Assembly: GCA_945891505.1 (NCBI GenBank)
Contig: CAMDDL010000006.1
Span: forward strand, 1-64,000
DNA from: Maricaulis salignorans
Lineage (GTDB): Bacteria; Pseudomonadota; Alphaproteobacteria; Caulobacterales; Aquidulcibacteraceae
DNA length: 64,000 bases
Reading direction: 5' to 3'
Numbering within the stretch: position 1 is the stretch's first letter; each line of letters opens with the position of its first letter. A model generated the notes under the pieces. That model did not search any database. It was not told the DNA's origin and saw only the letters and a list, made by a program, of their open reading frames with translations. Shown here in pieces: positions 25,909-36,156 of the stretch. Position numbers and translations under genes: made by a program.

Positions 25909-28215
25909 GTATCTCGTTCAATTGCACGCCGTCTTGCGTTGGCATTCATTCTCTTCGCTATGCCTGTCTGCTTCCTGACTTGGCAATTGATACAAAAGCA
26001 AAATCAAGAAATCGCTTTCTCAGAATCTGAGTTAAGCGGGGCGCTTTATCTTGAGCCGCTGCTGGTTTTGCACGCTACAATGGCCGATGCGGCATCCGCC
26101 TTGGCTGACAAAAGACCGGTCCCCCAAATCTTGCAGCCAGCGCTTGACAAGGTGCTTGAGGCACGGGCAAACGCCCGACCTAGTTTGCAATTCCGCGATG
26201 ATTTCTTGGCGCTTAAGGCCGCGGTTGCTGAATTGCAGGCGATGCAAACCTACGATCCCGCCCGTGTCCGCGATATTTTGTCGACAAGCCAGCAGCATTT
26301 TACCCGCGTTGTGGAAGCGTCAAACCTCTTACTCGATACCGAGCTCTCAACTTTTTATCTCATGCAGGCCGTGGCGCTGCATGCAACGCCGCTGATTGAG
26401 CAGATTGGCTATTTTGGTTCGGCTAAGACTTATATCAATGAACCAGGCGTTACCCCAGAAAACACGTTCTGGCGCTTGGTCGCGAAGCATCAAGGCAATC
26501 TGAACGCCAAGACGCTGGCCTTTGAAACTTCGATCGATGATGCCATTCGCGCTTCAGATAAGGCTCGCGCCCGCGCGCTTGGGTTGCCTGACCTTAAGCT
26601 GACCATGTCGCAAGCAATCGCGAACCTGATTGAGGATCCCGATCCCAAGGTCGCGCAGACAAATGCGCAAAGTGCGCGGAATGCTGTCGTACGCGCGTCC
26701 TTGGCCTCGAATCAAGAACTGGTCCGCGGCCTGGAAATTCGCATCAATCGCCTCGAGACCCAACAAAACGACGTATTGGCGGCGGCAATAGGGTTGTTCC
26801 TGGTTGCACTGCTGGGCGTGTTGCTTGTTGTCCGCGACGGCGTGGTCCAACCCTTGGGTCACCTGACTAAAGCCATGCGCAAAGTTGCTGAAGCCGACTT
26901 TAGCGCGGAACCGCCCTATCAGAAGCGTGCGGACGAGATTGGCGGCATGGCTCGCGCCCTGAGTATTTTTAAGGAAAATGCGCTAGCTCGAATTCGTGCC
27001 GAACATGCTGCGCAGGCCAAGTCTGAGTTCTTGGCCATGATGAGCCACGAAATCCGGACGCCGATGAATGGTGTGATCGGGATGGCGCAAGCCTTAATGA
27101 AGACCCAGATGAAGGACGAACAGCGCCAAATGCTGTCGGTCATGATCGATTCCAGCGATATGTTGCTGCTGCTCTTGAATGACATTCTTGATATGTCGAA
27201 GATTGAAGCGGGCAAGATCGAGCTTGAGAGCATTCCGTTCTCACCCCAAAAACTGGTTCACGCAGCCAGTGACTTGTTTGATGCGCGCGCCTCAGCGAAG
27301 GACATTCAGCTGGAGGTCGAGATCGCAGCCGATGCTTCGCAATGGCGTTTGGGCGATCCGGCTCGTCTTCGACAGATCCTCTTCAACCTCGTGTCGAACG
27401 CAATCAAGTTTACCGACCAAGGGACCGTCAAAATTGCGCTCAACTTGGGTCCGAAGCGAGAAATGGCGATTTCTGTCACCGATACGGGGATTGGCATCCC
27501 GCCTGATCGGGTGGCGCACTTATTTGAGAAGTTCACCCAAGCCGATTCCTCGCATACCCGTCTCTATGGTGGCACTGGCTTGGGACTGTCTATTGCAAAG
27601 GCCATGACCGAGGCGATGGGCGGCGAACTATTGGTTGAGAGCGAGGTGGGGGTTGGATCAACCTTTACCTGTCTTGTGCCACTCCAAGCCGTTTCAGCGA
27701 CTTTCGACGAGCCGGAAAACTTGGCCGAAAGCAGCAAGAGTGCCAACGTGAAGGCGCTTGCTCTGCAGGATACGCCGCCAGCTTCTGCCTTGAAGCTGTT
27801 AGTCGCCGAAGACAATCAAACCAACCAATTGGTTCTGCAGGCTTTGCTATCAAGTTATGAGATCGAGCTGGTCTTCACGCAGAATGGGCAAGAAGCCATC
27901 GAAGCTTGGCAAGCAGCCCGCTATGACGTCATTTTAATGGACATGCAGATGCCGGTGATGGACGGCGTCACGGCGATCCGCGCGATCCGAGCGCAAGAAA
28001 TCCGCGAGAATCGTCCCCGAACGCCAATTGTCTCTCTAACTGCCAACGCCCTGCAGCATCAGATTGATGCGCAAATCGACGCCGGGGCCGATGCGCATGC
28101 GCCTAAACCGATTCATTTGCCAAGTTTGTTGGCAGCCATAGATGCGGCCATTTCACTATGTGAATTACAAGACGAAACGGACTACCGTCAGTTCGATGCG
28201 CCCAATGCCGCTTGA
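25885..28215 (+). CDS. Membrane hybrid sensor histidine kinase (TorS-like layout)
   Basis: A 776-residue kinase: transmembrane helix (about 15-35), a large helical periplasmic sensor (36-295), a second helix (297-316), HAMP (about 318-372), HisKA with SHEIRTPMN (His388), HATPase with N505, DTGIGIP and GGTGLGLS, and a receiver with Asp686 (VILMDMQMP). The ATG lies in the loop of the rpmE terminator and has no visible SD; no better start upstream of the first helix is seen. It overlaps the convergent rcdA by 28 bp. The ligand and the downstream Hpt partner are unknown. Confidence 0.88.
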   Translation: MFRALFSFVSRSIARRLALAFILFAMPVCFLTWQLIQKQNQEIAFSESELSGALYLEPLLVLHATMADAASALADKRPVPQILQPALDKVLEARANARPSLQFRDDFLALKAAVAELQAMQTYDPARVRDILSTSQQHFTRVVEASNLLLDTELSTFYLMQAVALHATPLIEQIGYFGSAKTYINEPGVTPENTFWRLVAKHQGNLNAKTLAFETSIDDAIRASDKARARALGLPDLKLTMSQAIANLIEDPDPKVAQTNAQSARNAVVRASLASNQELVRGLEIRINRLETQQNDVLAAAIGLFLVALLGVLLVVRDGVVQPLGHLTKAMRKVAEADFSAEPPYQKRADEIGGMARALSIFKENALARIRAEHAAQAKSEFLAMMSHEIRTPMNGVIGMAQALMKTQMKDEQRQMLSVMIDSSDMLLLLLNDILDMSKIEAGKIELESIPFSPQKLVHAASDLFDARASAKDIQLEVEIAADASQWRLGDPARLRQILFNLVSNAIKFTDQGTVKIALNLGPKREMAISVTDTGIGIPPDRVAHLFEKFTQADSSHTRLYGGTGLGLSIAKAMTEAMGGELLVESEVGVGSTFTCLVPLQAVSATFDEPENLAESSKSANVKALALQDTPPASALKLLVAEDNQTNQLVLQALLSSYEIELVFTQNGQEAIEAWQAARYDVILMDMQMPVMDGVTAIRAIRAQEIRENRPRTPIVSLTANALQHQIDAQIDAGADAHAPKPIHLPSLLAAIDAAISLCELQDETDYRQFDAPNAA

Positions 28216-28712
28216 AGACGCTTTAACTGCGCACTGACCGGATTTTCAACCGGCGTTTCGCTGGCTTCAAAGAGACTGAGTTCCATTCGGTCAACCCGTT
28301 CGTAAAGCCGTTTAGACCGTTCAAGAAGGTCTAGCAAACGCACGGGCAATTCCGCTAGGGGCTGCTTATCCGCGCTGCAAACCGCCCGCGCACCCAGCCG
28401 ATACTTTGGATCATGCGCGTCGCGTGGCGTCATTTCGCCCTCACGAACCGCGCGATGAACCAGCAACCATGAGGCCGACTGCATCAAACGGGTCGTCAAT
28501 CGCATGCTTTCAGAAGCATAGGCCAAGGCTGCGACTCGTTCGAGGCTGCGTGCTTCCTGTCGGCCATCGCCATCCAGATAGGCCGCTGTTTCCTCAACCA
28601 AGTCCATGCCTTCGCGGAACATACGTTCAAAGATGTCCGAACTCGCAAATTCCGCGATCCGATCAAATGCTGTCTTTAGACCCACGGTCTGCTTTGAAAC
28701 TTCCGTCAACAT
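28188..28712 (-). CDS. rcdA: RcdA-like cell-cycle proteolysis adaptor (DUF1465)
   Basis: A 174-residue helical protein of the DUF1465 family, which includes Caulobacter RcdA, an adaptor that helps ClpXP degrade CtrA and other cell-cycle proteins. The diagnostic block is [20 protein letters not shown] followed by [20 protein letters not shown] and REGEMT. The ATG at 28712 has a purine-rich RBS upstream. Its position beside a DUF1192 gene is common in alphaproteobacteria. The C-terminal variable region is used for cargo delivery in Caulobacter; that role is assumed here from homology. Confidence 0.85.
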   Translation of the reverse strand: MLTEVSKQTVGLKTAFDRIAEFASSDIFERMFREGMDLVEETAAYLDGDGRQEARSLERVAALAYASESMRLTTRLMQSASWLLVHRAVREGEMTPRDAHDPKYRLGARAVCSADKQPLAELPVRLLDLLERSKRLYERVDRMELSLFEASETPVENPVSAQLKRLQAALGASN

Positions 28713-28928
28713 GCGGCATTCCGCCCTTCTCTAGTCTCTGTCTTTAACCCGCAAAGCGCCGTGGGCCAAGTGCTTGATCTGGAGAGCTCCATTTTGGAGC
28801 TAATTCCAATTCAATCCCGATTTTTCCCACTCTCCCAAACCGATGATCCAGTCTGAAGCAAGGGTTTAAGTGGAAGAAGCACCGTGCTTCCTGCGTCTGT
28901 CTCAGCAAGGGTCGTGCCGCTTTTTCGG

Positions 28929-29111
28929 TTAGCTTGTCTTAAAAAAGGAATCTGCCGCTTTTTTGCTACCTTCTTTCGCCTTAATTAGGTCGTTTATCTG
29001 CCGGATTTCCGCTTCGAGGTCAGAGACGCGCTCTTGAAGCTCCCGAATGGACAAGTCTTCTAGGCGTATGGACTGGGGTTTTGACTTGGCGAATGGGTCG
29101 TCGTCGAGCAT
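28929..29111 (-). CDS. DUF1192-family small protein
   Basis: A 60-residue acidic, coiled-coil protein (MLDDDPFAKSKP, LEDLSIRELQERVSDLEAEI) of the DUF1192 family, function unknown. The ATG at 29111 is preceded by AGGAGG at six bases, so the longer frame reaching 29207 is rejected. Divergent from the quinone oxidoreductase gene, with the two starts only 41 bp apart. Confidence 0.85.
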   Translation of the reverse strand: MLDDDPFAKSKPQSIRLEDLSIRELQERVSDLEAEIRQINDLIKAKEGSKKAADSFFKTS

Positions 29112-29152
29112 GAGTAGCCTCCTGATCCCATTTTGGCGCCGGAGTGTGAATT

Positions 29153-30139
29153 TTGACAGCCCTTCCTGAAAAAATGCGTGCGATTGTTTCATCCCCCGGC
29201 ACCCCATTGCACGTTGAGCTCATCGATCGGGCCGTGGCTGGCCCCGGCCAAGTCCTGATCAAAGTCGCTTATGCGGGTATTAATCGACCTGATCTGATCC
29301 AGCGTATGGGTGCCTATCCGCCACCAAAAGGTGCCCCTGACACGATGGGGCTGGAATGTTCAGGCGAGATCGTCGCGATTGGCCCCGATGTTTCGCGCTG
29401 GAAGCTGGGGGATCAGGTGTGCGCCCTTTTGCCAGGTGGTGGCTATGCCGATTATGCTTGGGCGGATGAAGGCTCGTGCATGGCAATCCCTGAGGGCATC
29501 AGCTTGCTGGAGGCCGCAGCCCTGCCTGAAACCGTCTTGACGGTCTGGGCGAATGTGTTTGAGCGGGCGGCCTTGCAACCGGGCGAGGCCTTTTTGGTCC
29601 ATGGCGGTGCATCCGGCATCGGCACGACGGCCATTCAAATGGCCAAAGCGCATGGGGCGAAAGTCTATGCAACTGCAGGCGGCGCAGAAAAGGCAAGTCT
29701 GTGTGCAAAGCTAGGTGCCGATGTTGCCATTGATTATCGGGCGCAGAGCTTCTCTGACATTATCAAAGCCGATGGTGGGGTCGACGTGGTCCTCGATATG
29801 GTTGGTGGGCCCTATGTCCAGCAAAATCTCGATTGCTTGAAGCTGGATGGGCGCTGCGTCCAAATCGCATTTCTGCAAGGTCCCCAGGTCGATCTTAATT
29901 TAATGGCCTTGATGCTGAAGCGTCTCACTTTGACCGGCTCTACCCTGCGGGCGCGGCCCGTGGCGGAAAAGGCGCGGCTGGCGCGCGCGGTTGAAGGCCA
30001 TGTTTGGCCGTGGGTGGCCAAAGGTCTCGTGCGTCCTGTGGTGGATTCGGTCTTTGATCTGGAAGATGCCGAGGCCGCTCAAGCCAAGATGCAGGCCAAT
30101 ACCCATGCCGGGAAAATCATGCTGAAGGTTGCAGCTTAG
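29153..30139 (+). CDS. NAD(P)H quinone oxidoreductase (medium-chain dehydrogenase family)
   Basis: A 328-residue zinc-independent medium-chain dehydrogenase/reductase, PIG3/QOR type: YAGINRPDLIQRMG, GLECSGEIVAIG, the nucleotide-binding VHGGASGIGTTAIQMAKA and DVVLDMVGGPYV. It reduces quinones or enones with NAD(P)H. The start is a TTG with GGAG nine bases upstream. It lies 137 bp before sucD on the same strand, but no functional tie is evident. Confidence 0.87.
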   Translation: MTALPEKMRAIVSSPGTPLHVELIDRAVAGPGQVLIKVAYAGINRPDLIQRMGAYPPPKGAPDTMGLECSGEIVAIGPDVSRWKLGDQVCALLPGGGYADYAWADEGSCMAIPEGISLLEAAALPETVLTVWANVFERAALQPGEAFLVHGGASGIGTTAIQMAKAHGAKVYATAGGAEKASLCAKLGADVAIDYRAQSFSDIIKADGGVDVVLDMVGGPYVQQNLDCLKLDGRCVQIAFLQGPQVDLNLMALMLKRLTLTGSTLRARPVAEKARLARAVEGHVWPWVAKGLVRPVVDSVFDLEDAEAAQAKMQANTHAGKIMLKVAA

Positions 30140-30276
30140 CCTTTTGACATCGGGATATCGCGCCTGCCCTAGGGCGAGGTGAGATTCATTTGGCGATTAC
30201 CGCCTCTTTCGGTTTGCAAGTGGAGCGGGCTGCGCTAACACGGCGGCCAACATATCAGCTGTTAGCCGAGGGCCTC

Positions 30277-31161
30277 ATGTCGATCCTGATCAATAAAGAA
30301 ACCAAGGTAATCTGCCAGGGCTTCACCGGAAAGAATGGTACCTTCCACTCCGAACAAGCGATTGCCTATGGCACGCGCATGACGGGTGGGGTCAGTCCGG
30401 GCAAAGGTGGGCAAACCCATCTGGGTCTTCCCGTGTTCAACTCGGTTCAAGAGGCCAAGGATGTGGCCGGCGCAGACGCCACGGTAATCTATGTGCCGCC
30501 TCCAGGTGCAGCTGCTGCAATCATCGAAGCGATTGAGGCCGAAATAGAGCTGATCGTCTGCATCACCGAAGGCATCCCAGTTGCAGACATGGTGCAGGTT
30601 AAAAGCCGGTTGGAGCGTTCTAAGTCGCGCTTGATCGGGCCAAACTGCCCCGGCGTTTTGACCCCAGATGAGTGCAAGATCGGCATTATGCCCGGCTCCA
30701 TTTTCAAAAAGGGCAATGTTGGCATTGTGTCTCGTTCGGGCACTTTGACCTATGAGGCGGTTTTCCAAACCTCCAACGCAGGCCTTGGCCAAACAACGGC
30801 AGTCGGTATCGGCGGCGACCCTGTGAAGGGCACCGAGTTCATCGATGTGTTGGAAATGTTCTTGGCCGACCCAGAGACCCAGTCGATCATCATGATCGGT
30901 GAAATCGGCGGTAGCGCCGAAGAAGATGCCGCACAATTCATTCTTGATGAAGCCAAGCGCGGCCGTAAGAAGCCGATGGCAGGCTTTATTGCAGGGCGCA
31001 CAGCGCCTCCAGGCCGTCGCATGGGCCATGCTGGCGCGATTATCGCCGGTGGCAAAGGTGGCTCGGAAGATAAAATTGCAGCTATGGAAGCCGCAGGTAT
31101 TCGCGTTGCCCCATCGCCTGCTGCATTGGGTTCAACATTGTTGGAAGTTCTTAAGGGTTGA
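30277..31161 (+). CDS. sucD: Succinyl-CoA synthetase, alpha subunit
   Basis: A 294-residue subunit carrying the phosphohistidine used for ATP formation (His in [14 protein letters not shown]). Other motifs: [50 protein letters not shown] and [12 protein letters not shown]. The ATG at 30277 is the family start; the 29-residue upstream extension is rejected. It begins the sucD-sucA-sucB-orf-lpd run and is separated from sucC by 11.5 kb. Confidence 0.95.
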   Translation: MSILINKETKVICQGFTGKNGTFHSEQAIAYGTRMTGGVSPGKGGQTHLGLPVFNSVQEAKDVAGADATVIYVPPPGAAAAIIEAIEAEIELIVCITEGIPVADMVQVKSRLERSKSRLIGPNCPGVLTPDECKIGIMPGSIFKKGNVGIVSRSGTLTYEAVFQTSNAGLGQTTAVGIGGDPVKGTEFIDVLEMFLADPETQSIIMIGEIGGSAEEDAAQFILDEAKRGRKKPMAGFIAGRTAPPGRRMGHAGAIIAGGKGGSEDKIAAMEAAGIRVAPSPAALGSTLLEVLKG

Positions 31162-31164
31162 TGT

Positions 31165-31184
31165 GCTTTAAGCATCATTAAAGC
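31165..31184. repeat. Small inverted repeat after sucD
   Basis: A perfect GCTTTAA-N6-TTAAAGC repeat begins 4 bp after the sucD stop. It may attenuate or process the sucD-sucA transcript, or be an operator. There is no T-run, so a classical terminator is unlikely. Confidence 0.5.
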
Positions 31185-31275
31185 AGTCGCCTGAAAAGCG
31201 AATGACTATATAGACGTAAATGTGTGACGGCCGGGCAAGGCCGACTTCCTTCGCCCTGACCGACCGTCCCCACGA

Positions 31276-34275
31276 ATGGACGGTTGGCTTATGGCAGACG
31301 ACATGCGCAGTGCGCAAAATTCCGCACTCCTCGATACTTCCTTTCTTTATGGCGGCAATGCCGTCTTTATCGAGCAGCAATACGCCAAATGGGCGGCCAA
31401 TCCGGCCTCGGTTGACGCGTCTTGGGCTACCTTCTTTGCCGGTATGGGAGATGGGGCAGGCGACGCACAGCGCGCGGCCAGTGGCCCATCTTGGAAGCGC
31501 AACGATTGGCCAAAGTCTGAAGTCGGCGAATGGGTTGCGACCTTGGACGGCAATTGGGCGCTGATCGAGCCGAAGATTGAAAAGAAGCTCACTGAAAAAG
31601 CAGCCGCCGCGCCCGCCAATGCTGGCAAGCCAGTTTCAGAAGTTGATGTGATGCGCGCGACGCGCGACAGCATCAAGGCTTTGATGATGATCCGCGCTTA
31701 TCGGATCCGCGGTCATTTAGCGGCAAAGCTCGACCCCTTGGGCCTAGATGAAGGCCGTGAGCCGCAGCCAGAGTTGCAGCCTGAATCATACGGCTTCGGC
31801 CCAGAAGATATGGACCGGCCGATTTTCATCGATTTCGTGCTCGGCATGGAATATGCCACGCCCCGCCAGATGCTGGACGTTTTGAACCGCACCTATTGTT
31901 CGACGGTCGGCATTGAGTTCATGCACATCTCTGACCCTGCCGAAAAGTCTTGGCTGCAAGAGCGCATTGAAGGTCCAGATAAAAGCATTGCCTTCACCAA
32001 TGAAGGCAAGAAGGCGATCCTCAGCAAGGTCATCCAAGCGGAGACCTTTGAGAAGTTCCTGCACAAGCGCTTCCCTGGCACCAAGCGCTTCGGCCTCGAT
32101 GGTGGTGAAGCATTGATCCCTGCGATGGAGCAAATCATCAAGCGCGGTGGCAATCTAGGTGTGAAAGACATCGTTCTGGGCATGCCACACCGGGGCCGCT
32201 TGAACGTTTTGTCTGCCGTGATGGGCAAGCCGTATCACGTGATCTTCCACGAATTCCAAGGCGGCTCTGCCACGCCAGATGATGTCGGTGGTTCGGGCGA
32301 TGTGAAGTACCATATGGGCGCGTCGTCGGATCGTGCGTTTGACGGCAATAGCGTGCACTTGTCGCTGACACCAAACCCGTCTCACCTTGAGATCGTCAAT
32401 CCCGTCGTCTTGGGCAAATGCCGTGCGAAAATGATGACGCATGGCCCTGAGAAGGCCGATCAATTCCGCGCTGTTATGCCACTTCTGCTGCACGGCGACG
32501 CTGCTTTTGCCGGCCAAGGCGTGGTGGCAGAGTGTTTTGCAATCTCTGGTGTGCGTGGTCACCGCACCGGCGGGACCGTGCACCTGATCGTCAACAACCA
32601 GATCGGCTTCACCACCGCACCGCGCTTCTCGCGCTCGTCGCCTTATCCGTCAGACGTGGCGCTGATGGTGGCCGCCCCCATCTTCCATGTGAATGGCGAC
32701 GATCCAGAAGCGGTTGTGTTTGCTGCGAAAGTGGCGACTGAGTATCGCCAGAAATTCGCAAAAGATGTGGTGGTCGACATGTTCTGCTACCGCCGCTTTG
32801 GCCACAATGAAGGCGATGATCCAACCATGACGAACCCCGTCATGTACGCCAAGATCAAGAACCAAAAATCAACCCGTGAACTTTATGCCGCCCGCTTGAT
32901 CGAGCAAGGCATCGTCAACGCCGACGAGGTAGAGGTTGAAGTCAAACAATTTGAAGATTTCCTCGAAAGCGAGTTTGCGGCCGCCAAATCCTATAAGCCC
33001 AATAAGGCTGATTGGTTGGACGGCGTCTGGGCGGGTCTTGGTCTGCCAGAGGGCGAAGATCGTCGTGGCGACACCAATCTCTCACTCGAGAAGCTGAAAG
33101 ACTTAGGCGAGAAGATCACCACCATTCCCGCCGACTTGACCATCCACAAGACCGTTGAGCGTGTGGTGCAAGCCCGCCAAAAAATGATCGAAGCGGGCGA
33201 AAATGTCGATTGGGCCTTGGGTGAACATTTGGCCTTTGCGTCCTTGCTGGACGAAGGCTTCCCAGTACGCCTGTCGGGTCAAGACTCCTGTCGTGGGACC
33301 TTCTCTCATCGCCACAGCCATTTCGTCGATCAATTGACGGAGCGGCGCTATACGCCGCTGAACAATATCTCGCCCGCCCAAGCCAATTACGAAGTCATCG
33401 ATAGTGCTTTGTCAGAAGAAGCTGTGCTTGGTTATGAATATGGCTTCTCGCTGTCCTCTCCTAATAGCCTGACGATTTGGGAAGGCCAATTCGGCGACTT
33501 CGTGAATGGCGCGCAAGTCGTCATCGACCAATTCATCTGCTCGGGTGAACGTAAATGGCTGCGCATGAGTGGCTTGGTTATGCTGTTGCCACACGGCTAT
33601 GAAGGCCAAGGGCCAGAGCACTCCTCAGCACGTCTCGAGCGCTTCTTGCAACTATGTGCGGAAGACAACATGCAAGTGGTGAACTGCACAACGCCCGCGA
33701 ATTACTTCCACGTGCTGCGTCGCCAAATCCATCGCCAGTTCCGCAAGCCCTTGATTGTGATGTCGCCTAAGTCGCTGTTGCGGCACAAGCGCTGCATCTC
33801 GACCTTGGCTGAAATGGGCCCAGGCTCGTCCTTCCACCGCATCTTGTGGGACGACGCCCATTATCGCCCTGAGACCACGACCGTCACGCTGAAGCCTGAT
33901 TCAGAGATCAAGCGCGTGATCTTCTGCTCGGGCAAGGTCTATTATGATTTGTTTGAAGAGCGGGAGAAGCGCGGATTGAACGATGTGGTGATCCTGCGCG
34001 TTGAACAACTTTATCCATTCCCCGCCAAGTCGATGATTGCTGAATTATCGCGTTTCCAAAATGCTGATGTGGTTTGGTGCCAAGAAGAGCCGAAGAACAT
34101 GGGTGCTTGGAACTTTATGGAACCGAATATCGAATGGGTTCTTGGCAAAACAAAGAATAAAGCTAAGCGTGCGGCCTATGTCGGCCGGCCCGCTTCCGCT
34201 TCTACTGCTGCTGGCTTGATGAAGAAGCATATTCGCGAACTTGAGATCTTCCTCAATGAAGCGATGACCTACTGA
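31276..34275 (+). CDS. sucA: 2-Oxoglutarate dehydrogenase E1 component
   Basis: The thiamine-diphosphate-dependent decarboxylase of the 2-oxoglutarate dehydrogenase complex. About 999 residues, close to the family norm. Motifs include the N-terminal SFLYGGNAVFIEQQYAKW, MPHRGRLNVL, HLSLTPNPSHLEIVNPVV, the ThDP region GDAAFAGQGVVAE with NNQIGFTT, DMFCYRRFGHNEGDDP and RQDSCRGTF-type SGQDSCRGTFSHRH. An ATG at 31291 is an equally plausible start (MADDMRS). The 114-bp gap after sucD carries a small inverted repeat, so transcription may be modulated there. Confidence 0.95.
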   Translation: MDGWLMADDMRSAQNSALLDTSFLYGGNAVFIEQQYAKWAANPASVDASWATFFAGMGDGAGDAQRAASGPSWKRNDWPKSEVGEWVATLDGNWALIEPKIEKKLTEKAAAAPANAGKPVSEVDVMRATRDSIKALMMIRAYRIRGHLAAKLDPLGLDEGREPQPELQPESYGFGPEDMDRPIFIDFVLGMEYATPRQMLDVLNRTYCSTVGIEFMHISDPAEKSWLQERIEGPDKSIAFTNEGKKAILSKVIQAETFEKFLHKRFPGTKRFGLDGGEALIPAMEQIIKRGGNLGVKDIVLGMPHRGRLNVLSAVMGKPYHVIFHEFQGGSATPDDVGGSGDVKYHMGASSDRAFDGNSVHLSLTPNPSHLEIVNPVVLGKCRAKMMTHGPEKADQFRAVMPLLLHGDAAFAGQGVVAECFAISGVRGHRTGGTVHLIVNNQIGFTTAPRFSRSSPYPSDVALMVAAPIFHVNGDDPEAVVFAAKVATEYRQKFAKDVVVDMFCYRRFGHNEGDDPTMTNPVMYAKIKNQKSTRELYAARLIEQGIVNADEVEVEVKQFEDFLESEFAAAKSYKPNKADWLDGVWAGLGLPEGEDRRGDTNLSLEKLKDLGEKITTIPADLTIHKTVERVVQARQKMIEAGENVDWALGEHLAFASLLDEGFPVRLSGQDSCRGTFSHRHSHFVDQLTERRYTPLNNISPAQANYEVIDSALSEEAVLGYEYGFSLSSPNSLTIWEGQFGDFVNGAQVVIDQFICSGERKWLRMSGLVMLLPHGYEGQGPEHSSARLERFLQLCAEDNMQVVNCTTPANYFHVLRRQIHRQFRKPLIVMSPKSLLRHKRCISTLAEMGPGSSFHRILWDDAHYRPETTTVTLKPDSEIKRVIFCSGKVYYDLFEEREKRGLNDVVILRVEQLYPFPAKSMIAELSRFQNADVVWCQEEPKNMGAWNFMEPNIEWVLGKTKNKAKRAAYVGRPASASTAAGLMKKHIRELEIFLNEAMTY

Positions 34276-34353
34276 TCATCTGGCTAAACCTGTTTACGAT
34301 CCTTACATAGGGGCTTGTTGCCCCTTCACCATTCTGACTCCGCTGGAGGTTTT

Positions 34354-35565
34354 ATGCTCGATATCGTCGTCCCCGTTATGGGAGAATCCGTTGCCGAAGG
34401 CTCGATTGGTTCTTGGTCGAAAAAGGCCGGTGATGCGGTCAAGAAAGATGAGATTCTGGTCGAGATTGAAACCGACAAGGTTGCTCTGGAAGTCGTGGCA
34501 CCTGCCGATGGTGTTTTGGCTGAAATCTTGGCAACAGACGGCGCAACCGTAACCCCCGGCATGGTGATTGGTCGCGTCGAAGCCGGCGCAGCAGGTGCTG
34601 CAGCCAAGCCAGCGGTCGTCTCCATGCCAACGCCTGCAGCTGCCCCAGCCCCCGTGGCAGCGCCGACTGCGGCCCCCACAGCCGCCCATGACCCGATGCC
34701 ATCCGCCGCGCGTGCTTTGGAGACTGCCGGCGTTGCAGCTAGCGCCGTGACTGGCAGCGGCAAGGATGGCCGGATTACGAAGGGTGACGCTTTGGCCGCT
34801 GTGGCGGCTTTGGCTGCCGCCCCTGCACCCGTCGTGGCAGCCCCGTCGGCCCCGCGCGCTTTGGGTGCCCGCGAAGAGCGCGTGAAGATGACGCGCCTAC
34901 GTCAAACCATCGCCCGTCGCTTGAAGGACGCGCAAAACACCGCAGCCATGCTGACGACGTTCAACGAAGTCGACATGACCAATGTCATGGCCGTGCGCAA
35001 CAAATACAAAGACATTTTCGAGAAAAAGCACGGCGCCAAATTGGGCTTCATGAGCTTCTTTGTTAAAGCCTGTCTCGTTGCCCTCAAAGACGTGCCTGCG
35101 GTGAATGCCGAGATTGATGGCACCGACATTATCTACAAGAACTTCTATGACATTGGCGTCGCTGTCGGCACGGAAAAGGGCTTGGTTGTGCCCGTCCTTC
35201 GCCATGCAGAAGACCTAGGTCTCGCTGGCATCGAAAAGGGCATTGCCGATCTGGGCAAAAAGGCCCGTGATGGGGCTTTGAGCATTGATGATATGCAAGG
35301 CGGCACCTTCACCATCTCCAACGGTGGGGTTTATGGCTCGCTCATGTCCACGCCGATCCTGAATGCCCCTCAATCTGGCATTTTGGGCATGCATAAAATC
35401 CAAGATCGTCCGATGGTTGTCGGCGGTCAAATCGTGGTTCGCCCGATGATGTATCTAGCTTTGTCCTACGATCACCGGATCGTCGACGGCAAAGAGGCTG
35501 TGACCTTCTTGGTGCGCGTGAAAGAGTGCTTGGAAGATCCTGAGCGCATGTTGCTGGACATCTAA
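34354..35565 (+). CDS. sucB: 2-Oxoglutarate dehydrogenase E2 (dihydrolipoyl succinyltransferase)
   Basis: A 403-residue acyltransferase core subunit. The lipoyl domain (1-80) has Lys42 in ETDKVALEV, followed by a long Ala/Pro linker (about 85-115), a peripheral-subunit-binding domain (about 118-155, [20 protein letters not shown]) and the catalytic domain with [13 protein letters not shown]. The ATG at 34354 has GGAGG five bases upstream; the longer frame from 34315 is not used. It transfers the succinyl group to CoA. Confidence 0.95.
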   Translation: MLDIVVPVMGESVAEGSIGSWSKKAGDAVKKDEILVEIETDKVALEVVAPADGVLAEILATDGATVTPGMVIGRVEAGAAGAAAKPAVVSMPTPAAAPAPVAAPTAAPTAAHDPMPSAARALETAGVAASAVTGSGKDGRITKGDALAAVAALAAAPAPVVAAPSAPRALGAREERVKMTRLRQTIARRLKDAQNTAAMLTTFNEVDMTNVMAVRNKYKDIFEKKHGAKLGFMSFFVKACLVALKDVPAVNAEIDGTDIIYKNFYDIGVAVGTEKGLVVPVLRHAEDLGLAGIEKGIADLGKKARDGALSIDDMQGGTFTISNGGVYGSLMSTPILNAPQSGILGMHKIQDRPMVVGGQIVVRPMMYLALSYDHRIVDGKEAVTFLVRVKECLEDPERMLLDI

Positions 35566-35613
35566 CAAGGCCGCGCAAGTCGTGGCAGTGGCCTTAGGGC
35601 TGGGATGGATTGA

Positions 35614-36048
35614 ATGCTAACCCTCGCCGGGATCATCGTATTTCTCTATGCTGTCTCCAGCATTCTGGGACTGTGGCTCTCGTCGCAGGTCACCAAGGTG
35701 CTGGAGGGCGAGGGGGAGATCCCGGAGGCGCTGGCGGAGACACCGCAGCATCACCTCGACCTCATGGCTAACTATAGTATGGGCTGGCGGGCAGCAGCAT
35801 GGCGCACCTCGATTGCAGCGTTGGTTACAAGTCTGGTTGCACTCGCCTTTTCAAGCTCTCTGGCCTTTTGGGCCTTGGGTGTGGCGCTTGCGATTGATTG
35901 TGTCCTGTTCATGACCTGCCGCGATATCCGCCTCATTTTATACAAGACCTCCTCGATGGAGCGTTTGGTCGATGCCGCCCAATGCGTGGCCTTGTTGGCG
36001 AGCTTTACCCTTTTCTTCTGGCTGACGCTGACGGGCGCTTTGGCTTGA
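35614..36048 (+). CDS. Hypothetical membrane protein between sucB and lpd
   Basis: A 144-residue protein with four hydrophobic helices (about 4-22, 62-80, 82-99 and 120-141). It lies 48 bp after sucB and 108 bp before lpd on the same strand, so it is likely co-transcribed with the 2-oxoglutarate dehydrogenase genes. No family is recognised and a role in the complex is not supported by the sequence. Confidence 0.65.
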   Translation: MLTLAGIIVFLYAVSSILGLWLSSQVTKVLEGEGEIPEALAETPQHHLDLMANYSMGWRAAAWRTSIAALVTSLVALAFSSSLAFWALGVALAIDCVLFMTCRDIRLILYKTSSMERLVDAAQCVALLASFTLFFWLTLTGALA

Positions 36049-36156
36049 GAAGTTTTACACGGGCCAAATGCAGAATTTGGTCGATCCCTATGTAGCGATT
36101 GCACGCCAAGCGGCGTAAGAGCGGTCGTTGAAACCATCCAATCAGGAGCTTTTTTC

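Noticed and set aside
28785-28801. Hairpin AGCTCCA-N3-TGGAGCT upstream of rcdA
   Set aside because: It has no T-run and no gene that it would terminate; too short to call a regulator site.
30262-31029. A 255-codon frame antisense to sucD
   Set aside because: Shadow of sucD with a Cys/His-rich composition typical of antisense frames.
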